A stretch of DNA of 64,000 bases from contig NW_020954626.1 of assembly GCF_900497805.2 (NCBI RefSeq), positions 984,669 through 1,048,668 of the forward strand. The letters are read 5' to 3'. Numbering within the stretch: position 1 is the stretch's first letter; each line of letters opens with the position of its first letter. Below the pieces are notes generated by a model. The model worked only from the letters and a program-made list of their open reading frames with translations. It made no database searches and was not told the origin of the DNA. The position numbers and the translations under genes are program-made. Shown here piece by piece: positions 42,959-54,309 of this stretch. The DNA is from Vombatus ursinus (taxonomy: Eukaryota > Chordata > Mammalia > Diprotodontia > Vombatidae).

Positions 42959-45038
42959 GGAGTTTGGGGGCGGAGACAAGATGGTGGAGTGAAAGCAGTG
43001 ACTTGCTTGAGTTCTCCCCCAAAGCCCTCCAAGTACCTATAAAAAATGGCTCTAAACAAGTTCTAGAGCAGCCGAACTCACAAAAAGACAGAGTGAAACA
43101 AATTTCTAGCCCAAGACAACCTGGATGGTTGATTAGAAAGGTCTATTGCACTGGGCTGGGAGAGGAGCGCAGTTCAGCATAGGCATGCAGGCAGAGACCA
43201 GGCCTCAGCAAACCTGGAGGAGGCCCCAGAGGGCTGAACCACAGGCAGCTGTGGCAGTTTCCAGACTTCTCAACCCACAAATGCCAAAAACAACTTAGAA
43301 GGTCAGTAGGAAAGGTCTGTGACCTCAGTGAGAGATAAGCTCAGTCCCAGCACAGCTCTAGGGTGGCAGATGCTTCCAGAGCTCTTGCCCTACAGACTGA
43401 GGGGGAATCCAGTGGCTGATTAGAGGGGGATTGCAGGGATCTCTTTGCTGGTGCTGAGGCAGGATTCTATTGCTGTGCCCTTGCTTGGATCTGGGTCACA
43501 GTTCTGAGTGGCGGTCCTAGGCCAAGGAGGAGCATTGGCGTGGTGGAGCTTGTAGTGAAGTGGAAAGGGAATCCTCCTCACAGTTCAAAGGCAGAAAAGA
43601 GTGCTTATGGTCACTCATAGACCACAGCACAGGCCAGGAAAGGAGTAAACACCTCGCCCTTGATCATACCACCTTGGAAGAACTGAAAACTTATAGGTCC
43701 CAAGATGTATCTCTGAAAACTGCCACAAAAAACCCCTAAAGCTTGGGACAGTACATTCTCCACATTGGAAGCAGACTCCTATCTTAATAAAGAGTTTAAA
43801 ACTCAAGTAATTAGCTGGGAACATGAGCAAACTGTGGAAAAAAGTCAGATCATAGAATCTTTCTTTGGTGACAAAGAAGATCAAAATATACGACCAGAAG
43901 AAGACAACAAAGTCAAAGCTCCTACAGCCAAAGCTTCCAAGAAAAATATGAATCAGTCCCAGGCCATGGAAGAGCTCAAAAAGGATTTTGAGAAGCAAGT
44001 AAGAGAAGTAGAAGAAAAACTGGGAAGAGAAATGAGAGTGATGCAAGAAAATCATGAAAAACACATCAACAGATTGCTAAAGAGACCCCCCAAAAAAATA
44101 CTGAAGAAAATAACACCTTAAAAAATAGAATAACCCAAATGGCAAAAGAAGTCCAAAAAGTCAACGAGAAGAAGAATGCCTTAAAAAGCAGAATTGACCA
44201 GATGGAAAAAGAAGTCCAAAAACTCACTGTAGAAAATACTTTCTTAAAAATTAGAATGGAGCAAATGGAAGCTAGTGACTTTATGAGAAATCAACACATT
44301 GTAAAACAAAACCAAAAGAGTGAAAAAATAGAGGACAATGAGAAATATCTCTTTGGAAAAACAACTGACCTGGAAAATAGATCCAGGAGAGGTAATTTAA
44401 AAATTATTGGATTATCTGAAAGCCATGATCAAAAAAAAGAGCCTAGACATCATCTTTCAAGAAATTATCAAGGAAAACTGCCCTGATATTCTAGAACCAG
44501 AGAGTAAAATAGAAATGGAAAGAATTCACCTATTACCTCCTGAAAGAGATCCCCAAAGGAAAACCCCTGGGTATATTGTAGCCAAATTCCAGAGTTCCCA
44601 GGTCAAGGAGAAAATATTACAAGCAGCCAGAAAGAAACAATTCAAGTATTGTGGAAACACAATCAGGATAACACAAGATTTAGCAGCTTCTACATTAAGT
44701 CACTGGAGATGCCTCCAGAGGTCAAGGAGGTAGGATTACAGCCAAGAATCACCTACCCAGCAAAAATGAGTATAATACTTCAGGCGGGAAAAAATGGACA
44801 TTGAGTGAAATAGAGGACTTTCAAGCATTCTTGATGATAAGACCAGAGCTGAATAGAAAATTTGACTTTCAAATACAAGACTCAAAAGAAGGATAAAGAG
44901 GTAAACAGGAAAGAGAAATCATAAGGCACTTATTAAGGTTGAACTGTTTACATTCCTGCATGGAAAAATGATATCTGTAACTCATGAGATCTTTGTCAGT
45001 ATTAGGGTAGTTGGAGGGACAAAATTGTATGTATGTAT

Positions 45039-45091
<53 letters not shown>

Positions 45092-45528
45092 GGGTGTACA
45101 GGGTGAGTTGAAGATGAAGGGGTGATATCTGGAGAATAAAATTAAGGGGTGAGAGAGGATTATACTGGGAGAAGCAGAAAGGGAGAGGTAGAATGGAGTA
45201 AATTATCTCATAAAACAGACAAGAAAAGGCTTTTACAGTGGAGGGGAAGTGGGGGAAGGTGAGAAGGAATGAGTGAATCTTATTCTCATTGGATTTGGCT
45301 TAAGGAGGGCATACCATACACACTCAATTGGGTATGGAAATCTATCTTACTCTACAGGAAAATAGGGGGGAAAGGGATAAGAGAGCAGGAGGATAATAAA
45401 GGAAAGGGGAGATTGGGGGAGGGGTAATCAGAAGCAAACACTTCTGAGGAGGGACAAGGTCAAAAGAAAGAATAGAATAAATGAGGGGGGGGGTTAGAAT
45501 GAAGGGAAATATAGTTAGTTTTCCACAC
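42959..45528 (+). mobile_element. HAL1 (half-L1) copy nested in an old L1
   Basis: Starts GGGGCGGAGACAAGATGG. ORF1 is better kept than in the copy at 1.35 kb: MEADSYLNKEFKTQVISWEH (43765), coiled coil ELKKDFEKQVREVEEKLGRE, then after a frameshift near 44085-44105 MAKEVQKVNEKKNALKSRID, then SRRGNLKIIGLSESHDQ (RNA-binding domain) and after another shift near 44435 PERDPQRKTPGYIVAKFQSS and AARKKQFKYCGNTIRITQDL (C-terminal domain). No ORF2. A 3' UTR of about 600 bp contains a (GATA)n array and ends in CACACAAAAAAA, shorter than in the first copy. Flanks AAAAAACCTGA (about 42946-42956) and AAAAAAGCCTGA look like the target duplication. Confidence 0.85.
45038..45091. repeat. (GATA)n inside HAL1 3' UTR
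   Basis: About 13 GATA units; the same place in the 1.35-kb copy (about 3410-3422) has only three. Confidence 0.92.
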
Positions 45529-46879
45529 AAAAAAAGCCTGAACTGAAGGTCAATGATCCTGAGTTCATTCAGCACCCCTCCCTCACCTCTTACACTACCA
45601 GCAGTGAGGTGGTACTAGCAGACACAAGGATACAACACAGGCTTACAATAAAACCCAATCTCATACACTCATCCCTACTCCCTTATTCTAGTGCTGTGGA
45701 GACCATGGGTCCAGTCTGCTTGAACAGTGAAGGAGAGTAGCACCCTGTAGCACCAATGCTGTAAAACTCTGAATTGGTGGTGTTGGACCAGAGAATACAT
45801 GGAGAAGGATAAGATACCAGGAGGTATCTGTTGGGTCCAGGAGGCTGTTCAGCTCTACACTAAACCTGAGGGAAAGAGCTCAGAATCCAACTGGGGACAG
45901 TTTTGTCTACCCAAAAGTCACTTGGAGTAAAGACTTGGGCTGGTGAACCACAAATTGTTTAGCCTGGGAGGCTGAAACAGTTTTAAATGCAGTCCCCAAA
46001 GAAACCACCATCAACAGAAGGGAGAGAGTCAGAGGATCAGAAAGACTGAAACTACCAAAGATCTCAAGAAGAAGAAAACTCAAATGCCTTGAATATAAGC
46101 AGATAAATCAACATTAACAACATAACAATATTAACAAGAGAAGGAAATATGGCATCCAGATCTAGTAAATGAGTTCAGGCATTTATGAATAAATACTGTA
46201 AAAAACAAAGGAAATCTATCCAATATTTGTTGAGAAAGAGGGCGTTGTGGAATGTGAAGAGAACATGGAAGCATAACACACTGTTCCTTAGTGGTTCAAA
46301 AGAGAAATAAGAATAATGAGAGCAGAATTCATGTCCTGCACAGCAAAAACAATGGGCAAAACAGAAAAACTGGACTCTCTGATAGTAAGACAGACAGGCA
46401 GAGAGAATAAGGCATTGGTATGCAAATACATAGACATGAAAGACAACCTATAAGAAGAGAAGCAAAATACACTAAAATTAAAAGAAAATAAGCTTGCTCT
46501 GTAAGCAAAGCATACCAATCTCAAAGACAAGATGTGTAGAGACAACCTAAGGATCATAGGTCTCCCAGAAGAATACTACAAGCCAAAAACCTTAACACCC
46601 TAACACAGGAAATAACAGAAGATAACTGCTCACTACTCCTGAACATGGAAAATGAGATACCAAATGAAAACATCAGAGAGTCTAGAATGGATATCTTGGA
46701 AGTATTGACTGAATAAAGAATATTGAGAATAGAGACTAGATAATAAATAATTATAGTGGTCATAAATCAGAGAATGAGGGTCTAGAGTAGACAGAAAGAA
46801 AGGATGAATCATGAAGAGATTGAGAGAAATCCTTTTTGGAAAATAGAACAGAAAATGAAATTTAAAAAAACTAATGATC

Positions 46880-47059
46880 TAACTAATGTGGAAATATGTT
46901 TAACATGATTATACATGTATAACCTTTATCAGATTGCATGCCTTCTTGGGGAGAAGGAAAGGAAGAAAGGGGGGAAATTTTAGAAATCAAAATCTTATAA
47001 AAGTGAATGTTAAAAACTAAAAGTAAATTAATTAATTAATCTTAAAAAAAAAAACAAAC
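46880..47059 (+). mobile_element. L1/HAL1 3' tail inserted in old L1
   Basis: 180-bp 3' end: AACTAATGTGGAAATATGTT, TACATGTATAACCTTTATCA, GATTGCATGCCTTCTTGGGG, AAATTAATTAATTAATC, A-rich end. Flanks AACTAATGATC (46869-46879) and AACTAATGACC (47060-47070) match at 10 of 11 positions. Confidence 0.78.
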
Positions 47060-48029
47060 AACTAATGACCAGGACTAGTTGAAAGGGAGGAGATGAAGGG
47101 AGAATCTACTTGACTAGCTGAGAAGAAAAAAAAAAGGAGAGGAAGAACTGTATAACCAGATAAAAGTAGGAGAAGAAAAGAAAGTAATAAGCAAAGCCCT
47201 AAAAGAAAAAGCTAATAAGTAAGAAGGGGAGATCAAAAGTGAGGAAGAAAGTGCTAGTAGGAGTAGAGTCACCTTAAAAAAAAATGAAAGTTAAGTAAGT
47301 GAAGGAATAAAGTACTGCGCTTACAGCAGAAGAGGGAAAAAATAATAACTTTTAAAATGATATTAGAAATAGATGGAGAAAATATAAACCTAACCCTCAT
47401 CACTTTAAATGTGAATGGATTAAACAATCCAACAAAATGAAAAAGTAACAGATTGGATAAGAAAACAAAATCTTATAATCTGTTGCTTACAAGAAACACA
47501 TTTTTTTAAAAAGACATACAAAAAATAAAACTGAATAAAAAAAACTACTACACATCAAGTGAATAAAAAAGTTACAATCATGCTATATGTTGAAGCAAAA
47601 ACAAACATTAAAAAATAATAAGATAAATAAGAAAACTATATTATAACTGAAAGAAACCAAAGACAACAAGTCAATGTAAGTAATAAACTTACATGTTCCA
47701 AATGTTTTAGCATCTAAATTCATAAAGGAAATATGAGAGTTACAAGAAAACATACACAGCAATACGATAGTAAGAGGAGACATCAATATCTCTCTAAGTT
47801 TGAGATAAGTCTAACAGAAAAATAAACAAAAAGGAAAATATGAAATGAACAAATTGCTGGAGAAATGAGAGTTAGGAGACTTATGGTATCTCGTAAGTGG
47901 AGCTATAAAAGAATATAAATATTTCTCAGCCCTATTGTACCTAATTACTATATAAGCCAATCACAAGTATCACTCAGTGTCTGCCAGATTAATGTTATTA
48001 TAAGTTTTATTTGATTGCAAAAGTAAACT

Positions 48030-49310
48030 CTATGCATGCAAGTTCACATTTCATCATTTCTTGCTTGTTAATAACAAATCTAATGACATTTTTCTCAGTT
48101 TCCATCTTTCTTGACCTCTCTTCTATATTTGACCCTGTCAACTATTCCCTCCTCCTGGATATTATCTCATCACTGGATTTTTCTGACACTCCTCTCTTAA
48201 TTTTCCTCCTGCTGTCAGAGAGCTCCTTCTCAGGCTCTGTTGATGTACCTTCTTCCATATCATAACTACTGACTATTAGTGTCCTCCAAAGCTATATCCT
48301 AGTCCCTCCACTTTTCACCAGGTAATCTCATCAACTCTAATAGGTTTAATTATAATTTTGTGCAGATGATTTCCTAATCTATATGTCCATCTCAAGCTCT
48401 CTTTGTCTTTTAGACACAGTGAACTGAATGCCCTGTAGACACATCAAACTCAACATTTCAAAAAGAGAACTCGTTATCATTCTCCTCCCAAAAATATCCC
48501 CCTTATGAATGTCCCCATAACTGTTAAAGTTAAAGCACAGCATCCTTCTAGTCACCTAGGATTGTAACCTCAATGTCAACCCCCATTCTTCACTCCCATT
48601 CACCATGCATATGCCAAAGCTTATAATTTCTCTCTCCACATCTTTCATGTATGTGCCCTTCTCTACACTCACATGGCCAACACCCTAGTTCAGACCCTCA
48701 TTGCCTCCTGCCTGGACTAACCTTTCTAAATGAACTCTCTGCCTCAAGTCTCTCAGCATGCCAATCCATCATCCAAGGTGTTTTCTTAAACCATAAGTCT
48801 GAGAGTATTACTCCCTCACTACTGATCTAGGATCAAATATAAAACTTTCCTTTTTGCAATTTAAAGCTTTTTACAACCTGACTTATTTCCCTTTTCCAGG
48901 TTTTTTGGTTTTTGTTTTGTTTTGTTTTGTTACACATTACTTCCCTCTGTGGACTTTACGGTCCAGCCATACTGGCCAGCTTGCTTTTCCACAATACTAC
49001 ATCTCCCATCTTAATGCCTTCACACAATGGCTGTACCCTATGTCCAGAATGTTTTCCCTCTTCCACTTCTTAGAATCGTTGGTGTCCTTTAAGACTTAAC
49101 TCAAGCACCATCTCCTGTGTGAGGCCCAATGCTATTTTCCATCTGCTCCGTATGTCTTATATATACAGATATGTACTGTTGTTTTTGTCTACCTCCAGTA
49201 AGCTCCTTGAGTGCAAGAATTGTTTTTGATTTTTCTTTGTATCTCTAGCACTTCTATAGTGTCTAGGATATAGTAGGTACTTCATAAATGATTGCTGATT
49301 GATTGTATAG
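48030..49310 (+). mobile_element. L2-type LINE, reverse transcriptase part and 3' UTR
   Basis: One frame at 48095-48240 reads LDLSSIFDPVNYSLLLDIIS and SLDFSDTPL, matching the LDLSAAFDTVDHSLLL block of L2 reverse transcriptase; a shifted frame near 48355 gives LCADDFLIYMS, the palm-domain ADD motif, then HIKLNISKRELVI. Downstream blocks (TTCAGACCCTCATTGCCTCC, GCCTGGACTAACC) and the 3' UTR (ACTTTACGGTCCAGCCATAC, GCTGTACCCTATGTCCAGAA, TCTAGGATATAGTAGGTACT) run to TGATTGCTGATTGATTG. Multiple stops and shifts; long dead. Confidence 0.85.
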
Positions 49311-49454
49311 CAGCACTTCCTCTTTCCCTATTGGATAACTACTTCACTGAGTCTGAGGACTTGACCCCCTCAGGAAGACCTAGCTCAAACCAAAACTATC
49401 TGGCTCAACCCAGAAAGAAGTATTAGTTAAACTTAAAGGCTTACAGGTTTTACA

Positions 49455-49590
49455 ATATAGTGAATGGAGTGCTGGATTTAGAATGAAGAGACTTGAGTTT
49501 AAATCCTGGCTCTGATATTGTATGACCTTGGACAAATAACTTAACCTCTATGATTCTATCTCCTCATCTGCAAAAAGAGGATGCTGGATT
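49455..49590 (+). mobile_element. MIR-type SINE
   Basis: ATGGAGTGCTGGATTTAGAA, GAGTTTAAATCCTGGCTCTG, GACCTTGGACAAATAACTTA, CTCCTCATCTGCAAAAAGAG. Confidence 0.78.
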
Positions 49591-49775
49591 GGGAGTTCTT
49601 AAGCTTTTTTGTGTGCTGGACTCCTTCAGCAGTCTGGTAACGCCTATGGATTCCTTCTCAGAAAAATATTTTTTAAATGTACAAAATAAAATATGTAGGA
49701 TGACAAAGGAAATAGTTTACATGAAATATGGTTATGAAAATATTTTTTAAAAAGTTCACAGACCACAGCATGGCT
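49590..49775. mobile_element. hAT-type MITE, degenerate
   Basis: GGGAGTTCTTAAGCTTTTTT left end, GGATTCCTTCTCAGAAAAAT and ACAAAATAAAATATGTAGGA interior and ACAGACCACAGC right part match the interior order of the elements at 6.97, 50.9 and 52.2 kb. Ends are too eroded to read a target duplication. Confidence 0.5.
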
Positions 49776-50100
49776 AGAATGAATGACTTATCATTTATGG
49801 TTGAAGTCTGTTTCAGATAGTAGGAAGCATGGATATATTTATGAAAACTTGACCAATTATCAAAGACCAAGACATCTGCAATATATTTTCATACAATCTA
49901 AAAGGCCAGGCTGTTGAATTTCTCACAGTTATTTTTTCACTTAACATAAAATGTGACTGTAGTCATTTAAAAACAGTTAAAAAATTAAACCTTGTGAACA
50001 GCATGGTATCACTTCATCCGCCTGATACATGTAGGAATTACAACTTTAATATTAATAAATATAATTGGCAGATTACTATCAGAAAGGAAACATTACACTG

Positions 50101-50282
50101 GTTTTTTTGTTTGCTTTTTTGTTTTGTTTCGGTTATTTTTAGGCAATTGGGGTTAAGTGATTTGCCCAGGGTCACACAGCTAGTAAGTGTCAAGTGTTTG
50201 CTCTGAGGCCAGATTTGAGCTCAGGTCCTCCTGACTTCAGGGCTGGTGCTCTATCCACTCACTGCACCACCTAGCTGCCCCA
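50101..50282 (-). mobile_element. Short WSINE1/WALLSI-like SINE
   Basis: Reverse copy with T-rich tail complement, GGCAATTGGGGTTAAGTGAT, GGGTCACACAGCTAGTAAGT, GTCCTCCTGACTTCAGGGC, GCACCACCTAGCTGCCCC. Flanks AAACATTACACTG (50088-50100) and AAATATTACATTG (50283-50295) match at 11 of 13. Confidence 0.93.
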
Positions 50283-50295
50283 AAATATTACATTG

Positions 50296-50919
50296 CTAAG
50301 CAACCACATTCTCACCAGTTTGTAAGAGTATTTTTACTGTATGAGAGTAAATTTTTTCTTTACAGTAATATCTATATATAAAATTATAAAAATGTAGTAT
50401 TAAAATAAAATTAAAATAAAAATACAAAAATACAGTAATATTTTCTTTACAGTAATATCTATAGTAATATAGTAATACCATAATACTAAAGATGAACTTA
50501 AAATCATGACGTGGTAATTGGGAAGTAAAATGAAAGTGAATTTTACTGAAAATGTCTCTCAAAGATATTGATTCTAAAACTAATTACTTAGCTAATTCCA
50601 TTTTATTATTTCCAAAGGATGGAAGAGTCAAAGAGCAATCCCCAAAAAAGAATGTCACTACACATACCTATTTTCTCAATTCATGAAACTTAACATGAAT
50701 GTGTAGCATACAAAAATTCTATTCCAATATCTCATTGCGGCACAGATGTAACCTTGGGTTCTCAAAGGCTATGACATATGACAGGAGGCCTTAAAGTTCT
50801 GGCAAGCTATATCATGTTGGAAAGGGATGGTGTATGTTCCTGGAGTCAAACTATCTGCTTTCTAAGGATAAGCCAACCAGATGTGTAGATCCTCACGAGT
50901 AGCAGGCTATCCAATAAGC
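50296..50919. other. AT-rich intron stretch with local duplication
   Basis: TTTCTTTACAGTAATATCTA occurs at about 50355 and again at about 50443, about 90 bp apart, framing AAAATA-rich DNA. Otherwise nothing is recognised. Confidence 0.5.
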
Positions 50920-51100
50920 TTTTTGTATTAGAGACCCCTTTGACAAGCTAATGAAGTCTATCGACCTTTTCTCAGAAAAAAATGGTTTTAAATACATAGA
51001 ATAAAATGCATAGTATTAAGAAAACCAACTATATTGAAATATAGTTGCCAAAAATATATAGATATTTTAAATTTCATAGACCCTAGATTAAGAACCCCAG
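50920..51100. mobile_element. hAT-type MITE, degenerate
   Basis: TAGAGACCCCTTTGACAAGC, TTTCTCAGAAAAAAATGG, AATACATAGAATAAAATGCA, TATTGAAATATAGTTGCC, and right end ATAGACCCTAGATTAAGAAC match the 6.97-kb copy in order. Confidence 0.6.
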
Positions 51101-51596
51101 AGAATGGAAGTGTGGTTCGTAGGTGCTCCTTGGAGAGACAATAAATATGTATCTAGAATTGGCTTTAAAATGTATCTAAAGAAACCAAGAAATTATTTTA
51201 TAGGCTGTTTGTTCATCTTGCCTTACAGGACTCATTATGAACATTTGCAAAGAGACCTCCATGAAGATAACCGTAACTTGTTAACAGCAATTTTTTTTCA
51301 AAGAATGAGAAAGAAAATTACATGAGGTATTCAATAAAATCTTCCAAATTAAGTCAACCTATTTTTTAATATTTACTGGCTTCAGTGCAAAATTAGGCAT
51401 TGATGCAATAATTATCAAGATGATGAAAATATGTAAAAAATATGTCTCAGGTTTTAGAAGCAAGAGTGGCCAATGGCTTGTACACCACAGAAAAGCGTCA
51501 TGCCTGTCTACCAATCATTCTCAGATGGTTTGCTGTGATGTATTAATTATACCATGAGTTTCACTAGGTGTGACATAAATTATAAGTAACTTATAC
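51101..51596. other. ATP8B4 intron, nothing recognised
   Basis: No exon or repeat recognised. Confidence 0.45.
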
Positions 51597-51812
51597 TGAC
51601 CCTATTTGGAGTTTTCTTGGCAAAGATAGTAGAGTGGTTTGCCATTTCCTTTTCCAGCTCATTTTACAGATGAGGAAACTGAGGCAAACAGGGTTAAGTG
51701 ACTTGCCCCCAGGGTCACACATTAAGTGTCTGAGGCCAGATTTGAATTCAGGAAGAAGAGTCTTCCTGACTTCAGGCCCAGCATTCTATCCACTGTTCCA
51801 CCTAGCTTCCTG
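51597..51812 (-). mobile_element. tRNA-derived SINE, truncated
   Basis: GACCCTATTTGGAGTTTTCT, TTGCCATTTCCTTTTCCAGC, CAGATGAGGAAACTGAGGCA, CTGAGGCCAGATTTGAATTC, CTGTTCCACCTAGC. Confidence 0.9.
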
Positions 51813-51836
51813 TTTCTAGACAAAGGTTCTCTAAAT

Positions 51837-52031
51837 CAGAGATTCTTAACCTTTCAAAGGATCCATGAATTTGAATGGGAAAACAATTACATTTTCATTT
51901 TCATTGAAATGTAAGCATTTTTTCGATTATGAATATAGGCACAAAATATCATTCTGTTACACAGAATGTGTGTCTGTTCAAATCATTCATACGAAATCCT
52001 TCCTGATACACAAAAAAGTTAAGAATCCTTG
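51837..52031. mobile_element. hAT-type MITE with perfect 8-bp duplication
   Basis: A 195-bp element with inverted ends: left CAGAGATTCTTAACCTTT, and the right end read backwards CAAGGATTCTTAACTTTT. The octamer CTCTAAAT stands at 51829-51836 and again at 52032-52039, identical. There is no transposase gene; a hAT transposase supplied in trans must have moved it. The interior (GGATCCATGAATTTGAATGG, ATTCATACGAAATCC) differs from the copy at 52.2 kb, so it is another subfamily. Confidence 0.85.
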
Positions 52032-52190
52032 CTCTAAATACTCCTTTGTGCAGAGGATATTCAGCTTACTGCAGTAAGCCCCAGGACATTATACAGCCTC
52101 CTAAATGAAAACTGGATTCATTCAAAAGAGTTTGGCTTAACTGTCCACAAAGGAAAAAACATGTAGATGAAAAATATCAATTGTCTAGAT

Positions 52191-52410
52191 CAGGGTCTCT
52201 TAACCTGTGCTGTGTCAGGATTTCTTTGTGAAATTCATTGAAATCTATGGACCCCTTCCTGTAATATAGTTTTTAAATACACAAAATAAAATATATAGGG
52301 TTACCCTCTGAAAAAATCAATCATATTGAAATAAAGATGTAATTTTCCCATCCAAGTTCATGGACCCCCTGATTCTTGGGGGGCCATGGTTCCCAGGTGA
52401 AGAATCTCTA
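52191..52410. mobile_element. hAT-type MITE
   Basis: Left end CAGGGTCTCTTAACCTGTGC, right end reading CAGGTGAAGAATCTCTA (inverse TAGAGATTCTTCACCTG). Flanking octamers GTCTAGAT (52183-52190) and GTCTCAAT (52411-52418) agree at 6 of 8. Interior ATCTATGGACCCCTTCCTGT and ACAAAATAAAATATATAGGG match the 49.6 and 50.9 kb copies. Confidence 0.75.
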
Positions 52411-52654
52411 GTCTCAATTATGATAGGAAACCCATTTAGCTGGTTGATTAGTATATGTATACATATCTTGGTCAGAAATTATGGATGAACAGATAAATGG
52501 GACTAGGATGGAATAGGAGGGAAAAGGAGAATAGGTTTCATTTCAGAAATTTCGAAGGGCTTTTAATTATCACAAGTTTCTCCCTGAAACAAAGACTCAT
52601 CTTTTTAATAGCAATGTTCTTCCAGTAATGCTACTTAGTTATGAATTATAAAAT

Positions 52655-52740
52655 TAACAACAATAATAATTATCTAGAATTTATATAGCACCTACTATAT
52701 GTCAGGCACTATGCCAAGCACTTTACAAATCGATAATATC
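52655..52740 (-). mobile_element. SINE end fragment
   Basis: ACAATAATAATTATCTAGAA, TTTATATAGCACCTACTATA, CTTTACAAATCGATAATATC. Confidence 0.7.
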
Positions 52741-53509
52741 TAAATATCACAATATCTAAAGAATTAAAGCTGTAGGTCTCCCAAAGGGCAAGGAAGAATG
52801 CCTTTTGGACAATAAATGTACTATGACATATTATCAATGAAGAATGGAGTGCTATAACAGTGGCATAAACGATATCTATAAGTACTTAGACCATCAGAAA
52901 GGTAAGTGGGCTGGTGACAGAATAAGGACAAGACAGAATGTATGTTAATTCATGCCTATATAATGAATGTCAAGAGGTCTAGAAGAATGTCCTGAGGAGA
53001 TAGATAGGTCCCTAAGGAACTTTAGCTGCATAAAATGAAAAGTCATGGATGGGTTAAGATCTGTGTTGTTAGACAGAGTAGTCACACCAGTGAGATCACA
53101 GATACATTAAAGTGGCAGAGTGGATACAGTAATATTAGCTACTTCTCTCCCTGAACCCTCTGTCCCGCAGAGAATTAAGGATTCTTTGTTAAGAAACCTG
53201 TACCTTTTACAACTCTTCAATCTGAAAAAGAAATGAAGTCTATTAGAGTAATAGAGCTTTTCTCCTAAGATATTAAAGTGACCTGGAAGAATTCATCTTC
53301 TTCTCAAGACAGATAGATAAATAAATAGATAGAAAGATAGAGAGATAGATATGGATATATACATATATACATATATTCATACATAATATATATGTATATA
53401 TTATCTCCACTGTTATAAATTAATGACATACATAGCCAAAGATTATATGTGCTACCCTGAATCTACATTCAACCACAAATCATAATGGATAATAAAGACC
53501 TGGAATCTT
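52741..53509. other. ATP8B4 intron with GATA/TATA microsatellite
   Basis: Nothing is recognised except an imperfect GATA then TATACA array at about 53310-53402. Confidence 0.5.
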
Positions 53510-53705
53510 TAGCTATCAACAATTTGGAATGAGAAGGAATCCAAGAAATAGCCTAATACGAACTGCTCATCTTACAGATGAGAAAACTGAAATTTCTTCA
53601 CCCATGAAGAGAAGTTAGGTGATTTTTTTTCAAGGTCACATATTCGCAGAATCAGGATCTCTGACTCAAATCCAGGATTCTTTTGACTATACACACACTG
53701 TCTCC
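53510..53705. mobile_element. MIR-type fragment
   Basis: GACCTGGAATCTTTAGCTAT, CATCTTACAGATGAGAAAAC, TCAAGGTCACATATTCGCAG, CTGACTCAAATCCAGGATTC. Confidence 0.62.
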
Positions 53706-54309
53706 ATAACAAAACAGAAGCTCAAATCAAGAAAGTCGATCACAGCAAGCAGAGATCAAGCTTTGGTTACATACTGAAGGCATAAAGAGTAGTGAGTATG
53801 TCCTGCCTCTTCTATGAATTTGAGACAAACTGTAGGATACTCTATATGGCTTCTTGAGTAGTCACTTCAGAATTTTATTATCAAACAATAGTTTTTCCTC
53901 TCTCTAAAGTCTGAAAACCATTAAGACTTGGGTGAATCATGGGAAATTCTCCTGCTGCCATTGGAAATTTTTTTCTGCTTAGAATTAAAAATTCAGAGTC
54001 ATTTTATCCCTTTACTGTATATTCCATGCAAAGAAGTGATTTATGTACAGGTTCCCTCCGACATGCATGCCTAATGCTGATTCTGCTCTCCTGTGTTACT
54101 TTATGAGTCACTTTAAGGTTTTCTTATGCTTTTCATATTCAAAATTATAGCTAAAAAAATAGAAATCCACTAGGGATTTTCTTAAGATAATTTTTTTTCT
54201 CACACAGTAGAGCAAATATTCCAGGACTGCCATAGAATATTTAAAAAGTTTTAAATATATAAAGTTAAGGTGTCTTAGTTTCCCCCTTCAAAACAAACAT
54301 TGAAGTTAC
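53706..54309. other. ATP8B4 intron next to exon, nothing recognised
   Basis: Ordinary intron DNA; no repeat family named. Confidence 0.5.

Larger units (their letters stand above)
42880..47930 (+). mobile_element. Old L1 with HAL1 and L1-tail insertions
   Basis: Setting aside the insertions, the leader spans about 42880-42956 and 45538-46200. ORF1 remains near 46480-46800 include MCRDNLRIIGLPEEYYKPKT, and the start of the ORF2 endonuclease domain near 47390-47500 reads LITLNVNGLNNPTK, followed by LQET-like and NIYxPN-like remnants to about 47810. Many stops and shifts show long decay. The 3' half is missing; an L2 copy follows. Confidence 0.78.
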
